55,485 nucleotides of DNA from Streptococcaceae bacterium. GTDB taxonomy: Bacteria; Bacillota; Bacilli; Lactobacillales; Streptococcaceae. The DNA lies in contig JAITVN010000072.1 in the NCBI GenBank assembly GCA_031285775.1, forward strand, positions 1-55,485. The letters are read 5' to 3'. The notes under the pieces are model-generated. The model worked only from the letters and a program-made list of their open reading frames with translations, did no database searches and was not told the origin of the DNA. Of the stretch, positions 27,388 to 35,224 are shown piece by piece. Both the position numbers and the translations under genes were made by a program. Each line of letters opens with the position of its first letter. Within the stretch, counting starts at the first letter, position 1.

Positions 27388-27558
27388 TCAAGCTTCATGC
27401 TGCTCCGTCTTTGCTTTCTTTTTCTTTTTCTGTTCTTTAAATTCTTTATTCACATCAATCGGCGGCTTAGTTTTCTGCTGATTGATTTCTTTTTGCAGTT
27501 GTTCGATTTGCTTCAGAAAGTCATTATTCTGTTGTGGGGATTGGGCTTGGATACTCAT
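27388..27558 (-). CDS. Small charged protein of 56 residues, unknown function
   Basis: On the minus strand, ATG at 27558 follows an AGGAGGAG site and opens a 56-codon frame. The protein starts MSIQAQSPQQNNDF, has a short helical heptad-like stretch (LKQIEQLQKEINQQ) and a run of lysines near the C-terminus, and ends EQHEA. A promoter with an extended -10 precedes it, so it is very likely a real gene. I do not recognise it. The amphipathic helix and basic tail would suit an RNA-binding or oligomerising peptide, but this is a guess. Confidence 0.75.
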   Translation of the reverse strand: MSIQAQSPQQNNDFLKQIEQLQKEINQQKTKPPIDVNKEFKEQKKKKKAKTEQHEA

Positions 27559-27587
27559 GAATTCTCCTCCTGTATGATTTTAATTGT

Positions 27588-27616
27588 ATTTTAACAAATA
27601 ATGTGTGTTGACACAA
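27588..27616 (-). promoter_or_regulatory. Promoter of the 56-residue gene
   Basis: Reading the minus strand: TTGTGT (27616-27611), a 17-nt spacer, and the extended -10 TGTTAAAAT (27596-27588). Confidence 0.7.
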
Positions 27617-27701
27617 GGTCAAGAGCAGGAGTTTTTGTTGAAAACAGCTATCGATTTTGATAAAATATTCTAGTATTAATATAAAATAAGTTTCACGATT
27701 T

Positions 27702-28039
27702 CAATTGAGTTTAGGACGTCTGAAGCTAGTAAGCAGACTCTTAGCGCTTTAGCGCTTAGAGGTCGCTTTCCCCTCCGCTGAGGGGGAGATTAGATGATTC
27801 TAGAACCTGTCTAAAGGCAGAACCTAAAATCCCTAAGCAGACTCTTAGTGCTTTAGCACTTAGAAGTCGCTTTCACCCTTTTGAGGTAAATCTCTACACA
27901 GGGCTGAAGCCCTAGCAATTTCTAGAAGCTAAAGCTTCTGAAATTGTCTGCACCCTACGGGTGCTGCTGTCCATTCTCGCTATGGCGCTAAAGCGCCAAG
28001 TTGAATGGCACGCTTCATAGCGGGCGTCCTTCACATCTT
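27702..28039 (+). repeat. Modular palindromic element, unit C1 (expanded, many hairpins)
   Basis: This is the first and largest unit of a four-unit tandem array, bordered by CAATTGAGTTT and TTCACATCTT. The outer stem is AGGACG/CGTCCT and the second is TGAAGC/GCTTCA. It carries two copies of module III, with stems TTAGCGC/GCGCTTA and TTAGTGC/GCACTTA, a decayed module I, and a chain of extra hairpins (AGGGCT/AGCCCT, AGAAGC/GCTTCT, GCACCC/GGGTGC, GGCGC/GCGCC). Confidence 0.8.
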
Positions 28040-28159
28040 ATTTAATTGAGTTCAGAACGCCTGGGACTAGGAAATTAGATAAAATTTCCGAAAAAGCTAA
28101 AGCTTTTCCTCCAGTTTTCCTAAATTTCTACGTCCCATAGCGGGCGTCCTTCACATCTT
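28040..28159 (+). repeat. Modular palindromic element, unit C2
   Basis: About 120 bp. The outer stem is ACGCC/GGCGT. The second stem is TGGGAC/GTCCCA, a paired replacement of the usual TGAAGC/GCTTCA. The core is module II (AAAATTTCCGAAAAAGCT ... AGCTTTTCCTCCAGTTTT). Confidence 0.85.
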
Positions 28160-28277
28160 ATTTAATTGAGTTCGGCGCGCCTGAAGCTAGGAAATTAGAT
28201 GAATCTAGAACCTGCCCAAGGGCAGAACCTAGATTCCCTAAATTTCTACGCTTCAAAACGGGCGCACCTCACATCTT
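28160..28277 (+). repeat. Modular palindromic element, unit C3
   Basis: A 118-bp unit with outer arms GGCGCGCC/GGCGCACC, second stem TGAAGC/GCTTCA and a module I core (GAATCTAG ... CTAGATTC around CCTGCCCAAGGGCAG). It is almost identical to the next unit. Confidence 0.9.
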
Positions 28278-28395
28278 ATTTAATTGAGTTCGGCGCGCCT
28301 GAAGCTAGGAAATTAGATGAATCTAGAACCTGCCTAAGGGCAGAACCTAGATTCCCTAAATTTCTACGCTTCAAAACGGGCGCACCTCACATCTT
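28278..28395 (+). repeat. Modular palindromic element, unit C4
   Basis: A near-exact tandem copy of the preceding unit, differing by one base in the apical loop stem (CCTGCCTAAGGGCAG). It ends 4 nt before the AAAGGAG ribosome site of the amino-acid permease. Confidence 0.9.
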
Positions 28396-28411
28396 ATAGA
28401 AAGGAGCTGTT

Positions 28412-29851
28412 TTGAAAAAACAACTCAATTGGTTCACAGTCGCCTTCATCGCTTTCAACATGGTTTGGGGTTTAGGCAATGTCGTGAACAACTACGCTCA
28501 ACAAGGGATATCTGTTGTCACCTCTTGGATTATTATACTCGTTGTCTACTTTATTCCTTATGCACTTATTGTCGGGCAACTCGGGTCTACTTTCAAAGAT
28601 TCCGCCGGTGGTGTTTCCTCTTGGGTGGAGAAAACTTCGACCAAACGTCTGGCCTACTTTGCTGCCTGGACTTACTGGGTCGTGCATATTCCTTACCTGG
28701 CACAGAAACCGCAGTCTGTTCTGATTGCCTTCGGCTGGGTGGCGCAAGGAAATGGTAAAATGCTTGCCGACATGTCAGTGACGCTCATTGCGCTAATCTC
28801 ACTTGCCATTTTCCTAGTTTTCCTTTGGCTTTCAACCAAAGGTCTGTCCGTCCTCAAAGTCATCGGCGGACTTGCAGGTACTGCCATGTTCATCATGTCC
28901 ATGCTCTTCATTGTTCTGGCCGTCTTCACACCAGCGATTGCCGGCAATTTCCACCTCGCCACACCTGACATGGGCAACATCAAGACCTATATTCCCAAGT
29001 TTGATTTTGGTTACCTGACCACTATTTCCATGCTGGTCTTCGCGGTCGGCGGCGCAGAGAAGATTTCACCCTACATCAACCAGATGAAATCGCCGTCCAA
29101 AAACTTCCCGAAAGCCATGATTCTTTTGGCCACAATGGTCGCAGTTTCCGCAGTTTTGGGCTCGGTTGCGATGGGCATGCTCTTCTCATCCTCGAATATT
29201 CCAGAAGACCTGATGGCAAACGGTGCTTATGCTGCCTTCCAGCTTCTAGGCGGGTATTTCCATGTCGGCAATTTCTTCATGATCGTTTATGCTGTTGTTA
29301 ATGGCGTCGGACAAATGGCTGCGCTGGCTTTCTCTATTGATGCCCCGCTGCGTATTCTCTTGGCAGATGCAGATCCAGAGTTTGTCCCAGCTTGGCTGCG
29401 AAAGAAGACATCGAAAGGAACGCTGAAGAATGGCTATCTTTTGACAGGCATCCTGGTGTCAATTATTATTTTACTGCCTGTACTTGGACTCGGCAACATC
29501 AACGAACTCGTCAAATGGTTAACTAACCTCAACTCTGTGGTGATGCCGATGCGTTATATGTGGGTCTTCTTTGCCTTTATCATGCTGACAAAAGCCATCA
29601 AGAACTTCCAGTCAGACTACAAATTTGTTAAAAATCCGAAAATTGCCATGGTCTTTGGTGTCTGGTGCTTTGCCTTTACACTCTTTGCCTGCGTGCTGGG
29701 TATGGTTCCAAAAATGGATTATGCGGTCAACCCAAGTAACTGGTGGTTCCAGCTGATTTCAAATATTGTCACGCCGATTGTACTGGTTGGTCTGGGACTT
29801 ATTCTTCCTGCAATTGCACGGCGGAATAAAGCAAAAGAACTCTTGGATTAA
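28412..29851 (+). CDS. APC-superfamily amino-acid permease
   Basis: A 479-residue protein with 12 or more membrane helices. It belongs to the amino acid/polyamine/organocation group and resembles the glutamate:GABA-antiporter/YjeM branch (VWGLGNVVNNYAQQG near the N-terminus, AVGGAEKISPYINQM near residue 210). The start is TTG at 28412, 8 nt after AAAGGAG. Repeat units occupy the 700 nt upstream, so its promoter must lie in or before them. The substrate is not determined. Confidence 0.85.
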   Translation: MKKQLNWFTVAFIAFNMVWGLGNVVNNYAQQGISVVTSWIIILVVYFIPYALIVGQLGSTFKDSAGGVSSWVEKTSTKRLAYFAAWTYWVVHIPYLAQKPQSVLIAFGWVAQGNGKMLADMSVTLIALISLAIFLVFLWLSTKGLSVLKVIGGLAGTAMFIMSMLFIVLAVFTPAIAGNFHLATPDMGNIKTYIPKFDFGYLTTISMLVFAVGGAEKISPYINQMKSPSKNFPKAMILLATMVAVSAVLGSVAMGMLFSSSNIPEDLMANGAYAAFQLLGGYFHVGNFFMIVYAVVNGVGQMAALAFSIDAPLRILLADADPEFVPAWLRKKTSKGTLKNGYLLTGILVSIIILLPVLGLGNINELVKWLTNLNSVVMPMRYMWVFFAFIMLTKAIKNFQSDYKFVKNPKIAMVFGVWCFAFTLFACVLGMVPKMDYAVNPSNWWFQLISNIVTPIVLVGLGLILPAIARRNKAKELLD

Positions 29852-29869
29852 TTATCTGAGATGAACCTG

Positions 29870-29899
29870 AAAACTCGAGCTTAATTCCTTGAGTTTTTT
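29870..29899 (+). terminator. Intrinsic terminator of the permease gene
   Basis: AAAACTC pairs with GAGTTTT around CGAGCTTAATTCCTT, ending in eight T. Confidence 0.8.
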
Positions 29900-29934
29900 T
29901 TATCTTAATTTCTAGAAGATTACTTATACTGTTG

Positions 29935-30362
29935 AAATACTTTTTTAAGACGAAGTATGAAAGTCAATGCGCACGAAAGTTTTATATCTTGAACAGATAT
30001 TGTAGTATTGTCCTAAAAATTTAATTTTTTTGAGACATTACTCTTCAAAATACGTATTATTTATTAAGGGGGGAGAAGATTAATCAAATATTTGGAGTTA
30101 TTCTTTTCATTGAATAAATAACAACTCCAAAATGGTAAACAGTCGACGCTTTACCTTTGAAGTCAAAGCTTTTATAGACTTTTTTCAAGAAGCCGACCAC
30201 TGGCTCAAACCTATGGTAAGCGTGTGGAAATTACAAAAATGACTTGATAACATCGCCGCGCGCAAAGCTTTGTTATTGACTGCTTTCTCAGATGTATTAT
30301 TCGTTGCGCACCGAATGAAAAATTTGAGACAATTATCAGTAGATATACAGAAAGAGGAATAC
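29935..30362 (+). other. Intergenic region upstream of the bacteriocin gene
   Basis: This stretch of about 430 nt has no convincing gene. It holds an imperfect hairpin (GGAGTTATT 30094-30102 with AATAACAACTCC 30117-30128), two similar TTGAGACA(A)TTA segments (30029-30041 and 30325-30336), and a weak promoter candidate TTGTTA-18-TATTAT (30271-30300). Codon-like text at 30133-30300 (RRFTFEVKAFIDFF, then NIAARKALLLTAF in another frame) may be a decayed gene that I cannot identify. Confidence 0.4.
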
Positions 30363-30671
30363 ATGTCTAAAAAATTCAAGAAGACAGCTTCAATTGCTTT
30401 GCTGACACTTTCACTCATAGGAGCAGGAGGAACAACTGCAAGCGCCCTGACATATAATGTAGCTGGTGGGACTTTCAATTTTGGGGTAAATAACATTGGA
30501 TATGTTTTTTACCAGCAATATGCAAATTATAACCGTTCAGGTTGGCACTCTGCTACTGCTATGATGAATAATCATTATGCAAAGACAAGAACTTACAATG
30601 GAAATGCTGGTGCACATACAAGCTGGTTCACTTCCTACTCAACACATAACTCCTATTACAGTGTAGGTTAA
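30363..30671 (+). CDS. Lactococcin 972-family bacteriocin precursor
   Basis: A 102-residue secreted peptide. Signal sequence MSKKFKKTASIALLTLSLIG with a likely cut after ASA near residue 28 leaves about 74 residues. The mature part is rich in Tyr, Asn, His and Ser (VNNIGYVFYQQYANYNRSG, HSATAMMNNHYAKTR, TSYSTHNSYYSVG), has no Cys, and matches the Lcn972 pattern of YxNY/HSATxxNN motifs. Lactococcin 972 blocks septum formation by binding lipid II, and this homologue may act similarly. AGAAAGAGG supports the ATG at 30363. The next two genes are the standard partners of this family. Confidence 0.9.
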   Translation: MSKKFKKTASIALLTLSLIGAGGTTASALTYNVAGGTFNFGVNNIGYVFYQQYANYNRSGWHSATAMMNNHYAKTRTYNGNAGAHTSWFTSYSTHNSYYSVG

Positions 30672-30673
30672 TC

Positions 30674-32662
30674 ATGAAAAAAATAGTTAACTTCATTCTT
30701 TTAAATATACTATTTGCTTTCGGTTTTACAATGGTTTTTTCTAGGTTGGCAGAGATGGAAGCGCTGCAGATAAATAATATGTTAAGGCGAAACACTTATA
30801 CCATTGATTTTGTCCAGATTGCTAAGAAAAATCAGAAGGCGGCGTTTGATACAGTTCTTCAGACAGCACGAGAAGACAAATTGAATGTTTACCGTTACAG
30901 CTATGACATGGCTGGCAGCGATCACATTACGCTTTATCTTGATCTGAATAGCCGCAAAAATGAGATAATGAGAGGGCTTCATACGACGGCGGTACATCGA
31001 CAGCCAGACCCAAAATCATTCATCTCAGGAACAAACGCATACACCCTAAAAGCGATTGAAAAAGTTTTTTCTGAAGTTGGCTATGTGACCAATCTTATGG
31101 TCCAAGGGAGAGCGTCTGCAGTTCAAAAACTGCAGACAGCACTTTCCCCCTACTACTCGCAAGCTTTACAGCCGATGGGTTTAGCTGAAGATAATCTCAT
31201 GCTTTTGCTGGTTCAGGTTTTAGTCACTGCTTTAGTATTTTCTCTGGTCGTAAGTCTTTTTCTTGTAGATTTTTATCAGAGTTACCGTGATTTAAATGTT
31301 AAATTGCTTCAGGGTTTAACTAAGTTGAGCATTCTCTTGCAAATATTAAAGGATAATTATCTGCTTTCTATTTTGGGAGTGGGTGTTATCATGATTCCTC
31401 TTGTTATTGTTTTTCCGAATTTGTCTATTGCTTTTATTTTGACCTACTTACTTATGATTTTCGGAATGCTTATCAGCTTTGCTGTGACTTTGATTGTTCT
31501 AAGAAATTATAAGATTTCTCCTGAAATACTGAACGGTCGAAATCCGCAAAAAAGTGTGAGTCGTGTAAACCGCTTGTTGTCAGTGCTTGCCAGCATTGTG
31601 ATTGCGCTTTCTGTTTTATTTTTCGGAAATACGGTGACACATTTAGCCGGTCAAGTGTTAGGTAAGGCACAAGTGAACAAAGTGCTTTCTTCTTATTCTG
31701 CTTCAGATTTGATCCACATAAATTTGGAAACCCAATCAGATCCAGTTAGGCAAGTTCAGCAAGATCTAAAGCAGACAACTTGGCTGAAAAGTCAGCTTCA
31801 AAACCAAGCACTATTATATCTGAATAACTACACGGCCGGTAAGAATACCTTTGGTCAGGAAAAAATAATTTCGAGTGCTTATCTCAAACATTTTCTTATC
31901 TATGACAGTGACGGAAAAAGAGTAGAAGTCAGTGATAATGAAAAATCTTTAATTGAACTTGTTCCAATCGGACTGAAGAACAGGGCAAAAGAAATAAAAA
32001 CTCAGGTGTCGCAAAATCATCAGTCCATTAATTTCGGTGCCTATGAGGATGCGACAAAGCAGAAAGTTTCAACACCTGTGGATGTAAAAATTATTTTTAT
32101 TCGTCCAAGTCGTTCACCGTTTGATTTATCAATTTCTAATGATAAAACGATTTATCGCGTGCTCACTCGCTCCAATATCTCACAATATTCAATCTATGCG
32201 GATCTTTTCATTGGTTCAACTGGCGATGGCGGACTTTATTTAAAGAAGGCAAATCCTGCGGGAGATGGCTTCAGAAACGATCCTGACAAAATATTGGGAC
32301 TGTCTTTAGGAAAAAGTGCAGATCAAGTTTATAGCTCTCAAATTAATTTCCTTGTGCGAAGCCTATCACCTTTTGTTTTGGCCTTTACTGTTTCGCTTAC
32401 TATCTATTTGTTCAGCCTATTTTTTGGTTATCAACAGTATAAAAAACTAGGTCATCTGGAGATAAGGATTAAAACACTGCTGGGTGCTCGAAAGAGAAAT
32501 TTATTTCTGCCATATTTGGTTTATTATTTTGCGTTTGCATTTGTTCTAGCAGGAATCGGACTCATTCTTTCAAATGATTACGTTTTCTTGCTGGCTGGAT
32601 TACTTTTTATCATTGTATTTTTGCTATATATTTGGAGCAATAAAAGGGAGAGAATAGCGTGA
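30674..32662 (+). CDS. Bacteriocin-associated integral membrane protein (DUF1430 type)
   Basis: A 662-residue protein with an N-terminal helix, an extracytoplasmic region of about 150 residues, a central group of helices (about residues 170-330), a second extracytoplasmic region of about 200 residues, and a C-terminal group of helices. This is the FtsX/MacB-like layout of the large membrane protein that always follows lactococcin-972 genes. With the next ATPase it is thought to give immunity; a role in export is less likely because the bacteriocin has its own signal peptide. It starts 2 nt after the bacteriocin stop. Confidence 0.88.
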   Translation: MKKIVNFILLNILFAFGFTMVFSRLAEMEALQINNMLRRNTYTIDFVQIAKKNQKAAFDTVLQTAREDKLNVYRYSYDMAGSDHITLYLDLNSRKNEIMRGLHTTAVHRQPDPKSFISGTNAYTLKAIEKVFSEVGYVTNLMVQGRASAVQKLQTALSPYYSQALQPMGLAEDNLMLLLVQVLVTALVFSLVVSLFLVDFYQSYRDLNVKLLQGLTKLSILLQILKDNYLLSILGVGVIMIPLVIVFPNLSIAFILTYLLMIFGMLISFAVTLIVLRNYKISPEILNGRNPQKSVSRVNRLLSVLASIVIALSVLFFGNTVTHLAGQVLGKAQVNKVLSSYSASDLIHINLETQSDPVRQVQQDLKQTTWLKSQLQNQALLYLNNYTAGKNTFGQEKIISSAYLKHFLIYDSDGKRVEVSDNEKSLIELVPIGLKNRAKEIKTQVSQNHQSINFGAYEDATKQKVSTPVDVKIIFIRPSRSPFDLSISNDKTIYRVLTRSNISQYSIYADLFIGSTGDGGLYLKKANPAGDGFRNDPDKILGLSLGKSADQVYSSQINFLVRSLSPFVLAFTVSLTIYLFSLFFGYQQYKKLGHLEIRIKTLLGARKRNLFLPYLVYYFAFAFVLAGIGLILSNDYVFLLAGLLFIIVFLLYIWSNKRERIA

Positions 32663-33360
32663 CGATTGAACTTACAAACATCTCAAAAGCTTTTGAACGA
32701 GAAGTTCTCAAAAACTTTACACTAAAAATTCCTGAAGGGGAATTTCTGGGAATTAAAGGTGAAAGCGGATCCGGAAAGACAACTCTTCTAAATATCATTG
32801 GAGCCATTGAAGAAGTTGACTCAGGACGGGTACGCTTGGATAATTTAGATTACACACAACTCAGTGCCAAGGAGCAAATAAAGTTATACAGAAAACAAAT
32901 CTCTTTTGTTTTTCAAAATTTCGGACTGCTAGAGAATGAATCCATCCGAAAGAATCTTTCACTTGTCCTCAAAATTAAGAAAGTACCAAAAAAAACATGG
33001 GAAGACAAAATACAGGAGGTTTTAGATCAGGTAAACTTAGGATATTTGAATCTTGAAATAAAACCTCACGCTTTATCAGGGGGTGAGCAGCAACGTGTGG
33101 CGCTAGCACGGACAATTTTGAGCAACAACCCTATTATTTTGGCAGATGAACCGACAGGTTCTCTGGATGATCAGAATGGTGATTTAGTCATGAATATTCT
33201 TAAACAGATGAATGAGTCGGGAAAGACAATTGTGGTTGTGACACATACGGATAGGTTTGATTCTATATTTAAAAAAATTGTGCATCTTGAAAAAAACACT
33301 GATGGTACACTCACTGAGAGCAAAGATCGAAAATCCCCAGTTGCTCCCTCAGGGGATTGA
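32659..33360 (+). CDS. Bacteriocin-associated ABC transporter ATPase
   Basis: A 233-residue ATPase of the MacB/LolD type with Walker A GESGSGKTT, signature LSGGEQQR and Walker B IILADEPTGSLDDQNG. It begins GTG at 32659, overlapping the membrane protein by 4 nt after AAAGGGAGAG. Together they form the presumed immunity complex for the Lcn972-like peptide. Confidence 0.92.
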   Translation: MTIELTNISKAFEREVLKNFTLKIPEGEFLGIKGESGSGKTTLLNIIGAIEEVDSGRVRLDNLDYTQLSAKEQIKLYRKQISFVFQNFGLLENESIRKNLSLVLKIKKVPKKTWEDKIQEVLDQVNLGYLNLEIKPHALSGGEQQRVALARTILSNNPIILADEPTGSLDDQNGDLVMNILKQMNESGKTIVVVTHTDRFDSIFKKIVHLEKNTDGTLTESKDRKSPVAPSGD

Positions 33361-33417
33361 TCTCATAAATACTGAAGTGGCACTAAATCACAAAGACTTG
33401 ATTGATACTTTCGTGAG

Positions 33418-33450
33418 AACATACTTCAAAACGGGCGCACCTCACTTCTT
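33418..33450 (+). repeat. Right-end fragment of the palindromic element (D0)
   Basis: CTTCAAAACGGGCGCACC followed by TCACTTCTT is only the 3' border of a unit, directly before the full unit D1 in the same orientation. Confidence 0.75.
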
Positions 33451-33451
33451 G

Positions 33452-33569
33452 TTTAACTGAGTTCGGTGAGCCTGAAGCTATGAAATTAGATAAAACTTCC
33501 GAAAGGCTAAAGCCTTTTCTCCAGTTTTCCTAAATTTCTACGCTTCAAAACGGGCGCACCTCACATCTT
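33452..33569 (+). repeat. Modular palindromic element, unit D1
   Basis: Outer arms GGTGAGCC/GGCGCACC (one mismatch), second stem TGAAGC/GCTTCA, and a module II core (AAAACTTCCGAAAGGCT ... AGCCTTTTCTCCAGTTTT). Its right border CTCACATCTT is fused to the -10 region of the next gene. Confidence 0.85.
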
Positions 33570-33570
33570 G

Positions 33571-33579
33571 TGCTATAAT
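33571..33579 (+). promoter_or_regulatory. Extended -10 promoter, leaderless type, abutting repeat D1
   Basis: TGCTATAAT starts two bases after the repeat border and ends 6 nt before the ATG at 33586. No Shine-Dalgarno sequence is present. Any -35 contact would fall inside the repeat. Confidence 0.65.
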
Positions 33580-33585
33580 TTTCCT

Positions 33586-35184
33586 ATGCTAAGAATGACA
33601 CAAATAAAAATCTCTATCAATGATCCTATCAGCAAAGTCAAGGAGCGTGTTTTGAAAAAGCTCCGTCTGACAGAGAAAGATTTACTGGATTTTAGAATAT
33701 ACAAAGAGTCTATCGACGCACGTCACGAGGGTCGGATTGATTTTATCTATACGGTTGATATTGCGCTCCAAAATGAAGGCAGGTTTTTGGACAAATTTCC
33801 GAAGCTGTTGAAGCCAACGCCAGAATTGACTTACAAGAAGCCTCAGATTGGTGACAAGCCCATGTTACATCGTCCTGTTGTGATTGGCTTTGGTCCTGCC
33901 GGCATGTATGCGGCTTTGCTGCTGGCGCAGATGGGCTATAAGCCGATTGTGCTGGAGCGCGGTCAAGCAGTAGATGAGCGCGTGAAAGCGATTGACAAGT
34001 TCTGGATTGAAGGAAAGCTTAATCCTCAGTCGAATGTCCAATTCGGTGAGGGAGGAGCGGGCACATTCTCGGACGGCAAGCTGACTTCTAGGGTGCGTGA
34101 CTTGCGAAGTCGAAAGGTGCTGCAGGAGTTCGTCAAGGCTGGGGCGCCGGAAGACATTCTCTACAAGGCCCATCCGCATGTGGGGACGGATTTGCTGCGA
34201 GATATCGTCAAAAATATTCGCAAAGAAATTATTGCGCTGGGCGGCGAGGTCCGTTTTGAAGCTCGGGTTGAGGAGTTCTTGATTGAAAAGGGTGAGCTGC
34301 AGGCGCTTAAACTGACTTCGGGAGAAGTGGTCGAGACCAATCATGCGGTGCTTGCCATCGGGCACAGTGCACGGGATACCTTTGCACAACTTCATGCCGA
34401 GGGCGTTAGCATGTCTGCGAAGCCATTCGCCGTAGGCGTCCGTATCGAACATCCCCAAAAGCTCATCGATAAAGCCCAGTACAAGGAATTTGCCGGTAAT
34501 CCGAAGCTGGGTGCGGCAGAGTATCACCTGACTTTCAAGGCCAGCAATGGACGTGGTGTCTATACTTTCTGTATGTGCCCCGGCGGACTTGTTGTTCCTG
34601 CAGCTTCGGAGGCGGGCGCTTTGGTGACCAATGGCATGAGTGAACATGCGCGTAATCAGGAGAATGCAAATTCCGGTCTATTAGTTCAAGTCTTCCCAGA
34701 AGACTTCGCAAGCGATTCCCCGCTAGCTGGTGTTGAATTTCAACGAGAATTGGAGCACAAAGCCTATGCGCTAGGAGGCTCAACCTATCAAGCGCCTGCC
34801 CAGCTTGTCGGCGACTTCCTGGGAGAACGGGCTTCCACTGAGCTTGGCGAGGTCAAGCCTAGTTATTCGCTCGGTGTGAAGATGTGCGACCTGCACGAAC
34901 TTTTTCCTTACTGGATTTCAAAACCTCTGGAGGAAGCCATCGTCGGTATGGGGCACAAACTTCACGGTTTTGACTTACCAGATGCAGTGATGACAGCAGT
35001 TGAATCGCGTTCCTCATCACCGGTTCGTATCAATCGAGACAAGGAAAACTTTCAATCGCTTTCAACTCGTGGGATTTATCCATCAGGAGAAGGCGCAGGC
35101 TTTGCAGGCGGCATCGTATCTGCAGCCATTGACGGTTTGAAATGCGCAGAAAGTCTGATTTCAGAATATGCTCGACCTGAATAG
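33586..35184 (+). CDS. FAD-dependent oxidoreductase (NAD(FAD)-utilizing dehydrogenase)
   Basis: A 532-residue flavoprotein of the conserved family found across Firmicutes. It has an N-terminal ferredoxin-like domain (about residues 1-90), then the dinucleotide-binding motif VIGFGPAGMYAALLLAQMG and the GEGGAGTFSDGKLTSR segment, and a C-terminal FAD-binding stretch (RGIYPSGEGAGFAGGI). The reaction is unknown. The ATG at 33586 fits the promoter position; another ATG nine bases later is possible. It converges on queA across a shared terminator. Confidence 0.85.
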   Translation: MLRMTQIKISINDPISKVKERVLKKLRLTEKDLLDFRIYKESIDARHEGRIDFIYTVDIALQNEGRFLDKFPKLLKPTPELTYKKPQIGDKPMLHRPVVIGFGPAGMYAALLLAQMGYKPIVLERGQAVDERVKAIDKFWIEGKLNPQSNVQFGEGGAGTFSDGKLTSRVRDLRSRKVLQEFVKAGAPEDILYKAHPHVGTDLLRDIVKNIRKEIIALGGEVRFEARVEEFLIEKGELQALKLTSGEVVETNHAVLAIGHSARDTFAQLHAEGVSMSAKPFAVGVRIEHPQKLIDKAQYKEFAGNPKLGAAEYHLTFKASNGRGVYTFCMCPGGLVVPAASEAGALVTNGMSEHARNQENANSGLLVQVFPEDFASDSPLAGVEFQRELEHKAYALGGSTYQAPAQLVGDFLGERASTELGEVKPSYSLGVKMCDLHELFPYWISKPLEEAIVGMGHKLHGFDLPDAVMTAVESRSSSPVRINRDKENFQSLSTRGIYPSGEGAGFAGGIVSAAIDGLKCAESLISEYARPE

Positions 35185-35190
35185 TATAAT

Positions 35191-35222
35191 GAAAAAACCC
35201 AGAACTGAATCTGGATTTTTTC
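35191..35222. terminator. Bidirectional terminator between the FAD protein gene and queA
   Basis: GAAAAAACCCAGA (35191-35203) pairs with TCTGGATTTTTTC (35210-35222) with one mismatch. There are A/T runs on both sides, so it can serve both convergent genes. Confidence 0.85.
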
Positions 35223-35224
35223 AT

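Noticed and set aside
27702-28395. CRISPR-like array (constant linkers of about 20 nt at about 118-nt intervals)
   Set aside because: The segments between linkers are palindromic and partly identical to each other, far longer than spacers, and the same borders occur singly elsewhere. No cas genes are present.
28199-28399. Open frame of 66 codons
   Set aside because: It only translates two tandem repeat units (the protein repeats itself) and has no ribosome site.
30185-30496. Minus-strand frame of 103 codons overlapping the bacteriocin gene
   Set aside because: It is antisense to the signal peptide of a well-supported bacteriocin gene and has no ribosome site or recognisable motif.
33865-34647. 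Long minus-strand frame of 260 codons
   Set aside because: It is the antisense shadow of the FAD oxidoreductase gene, with no start signals and no recognisable domain.
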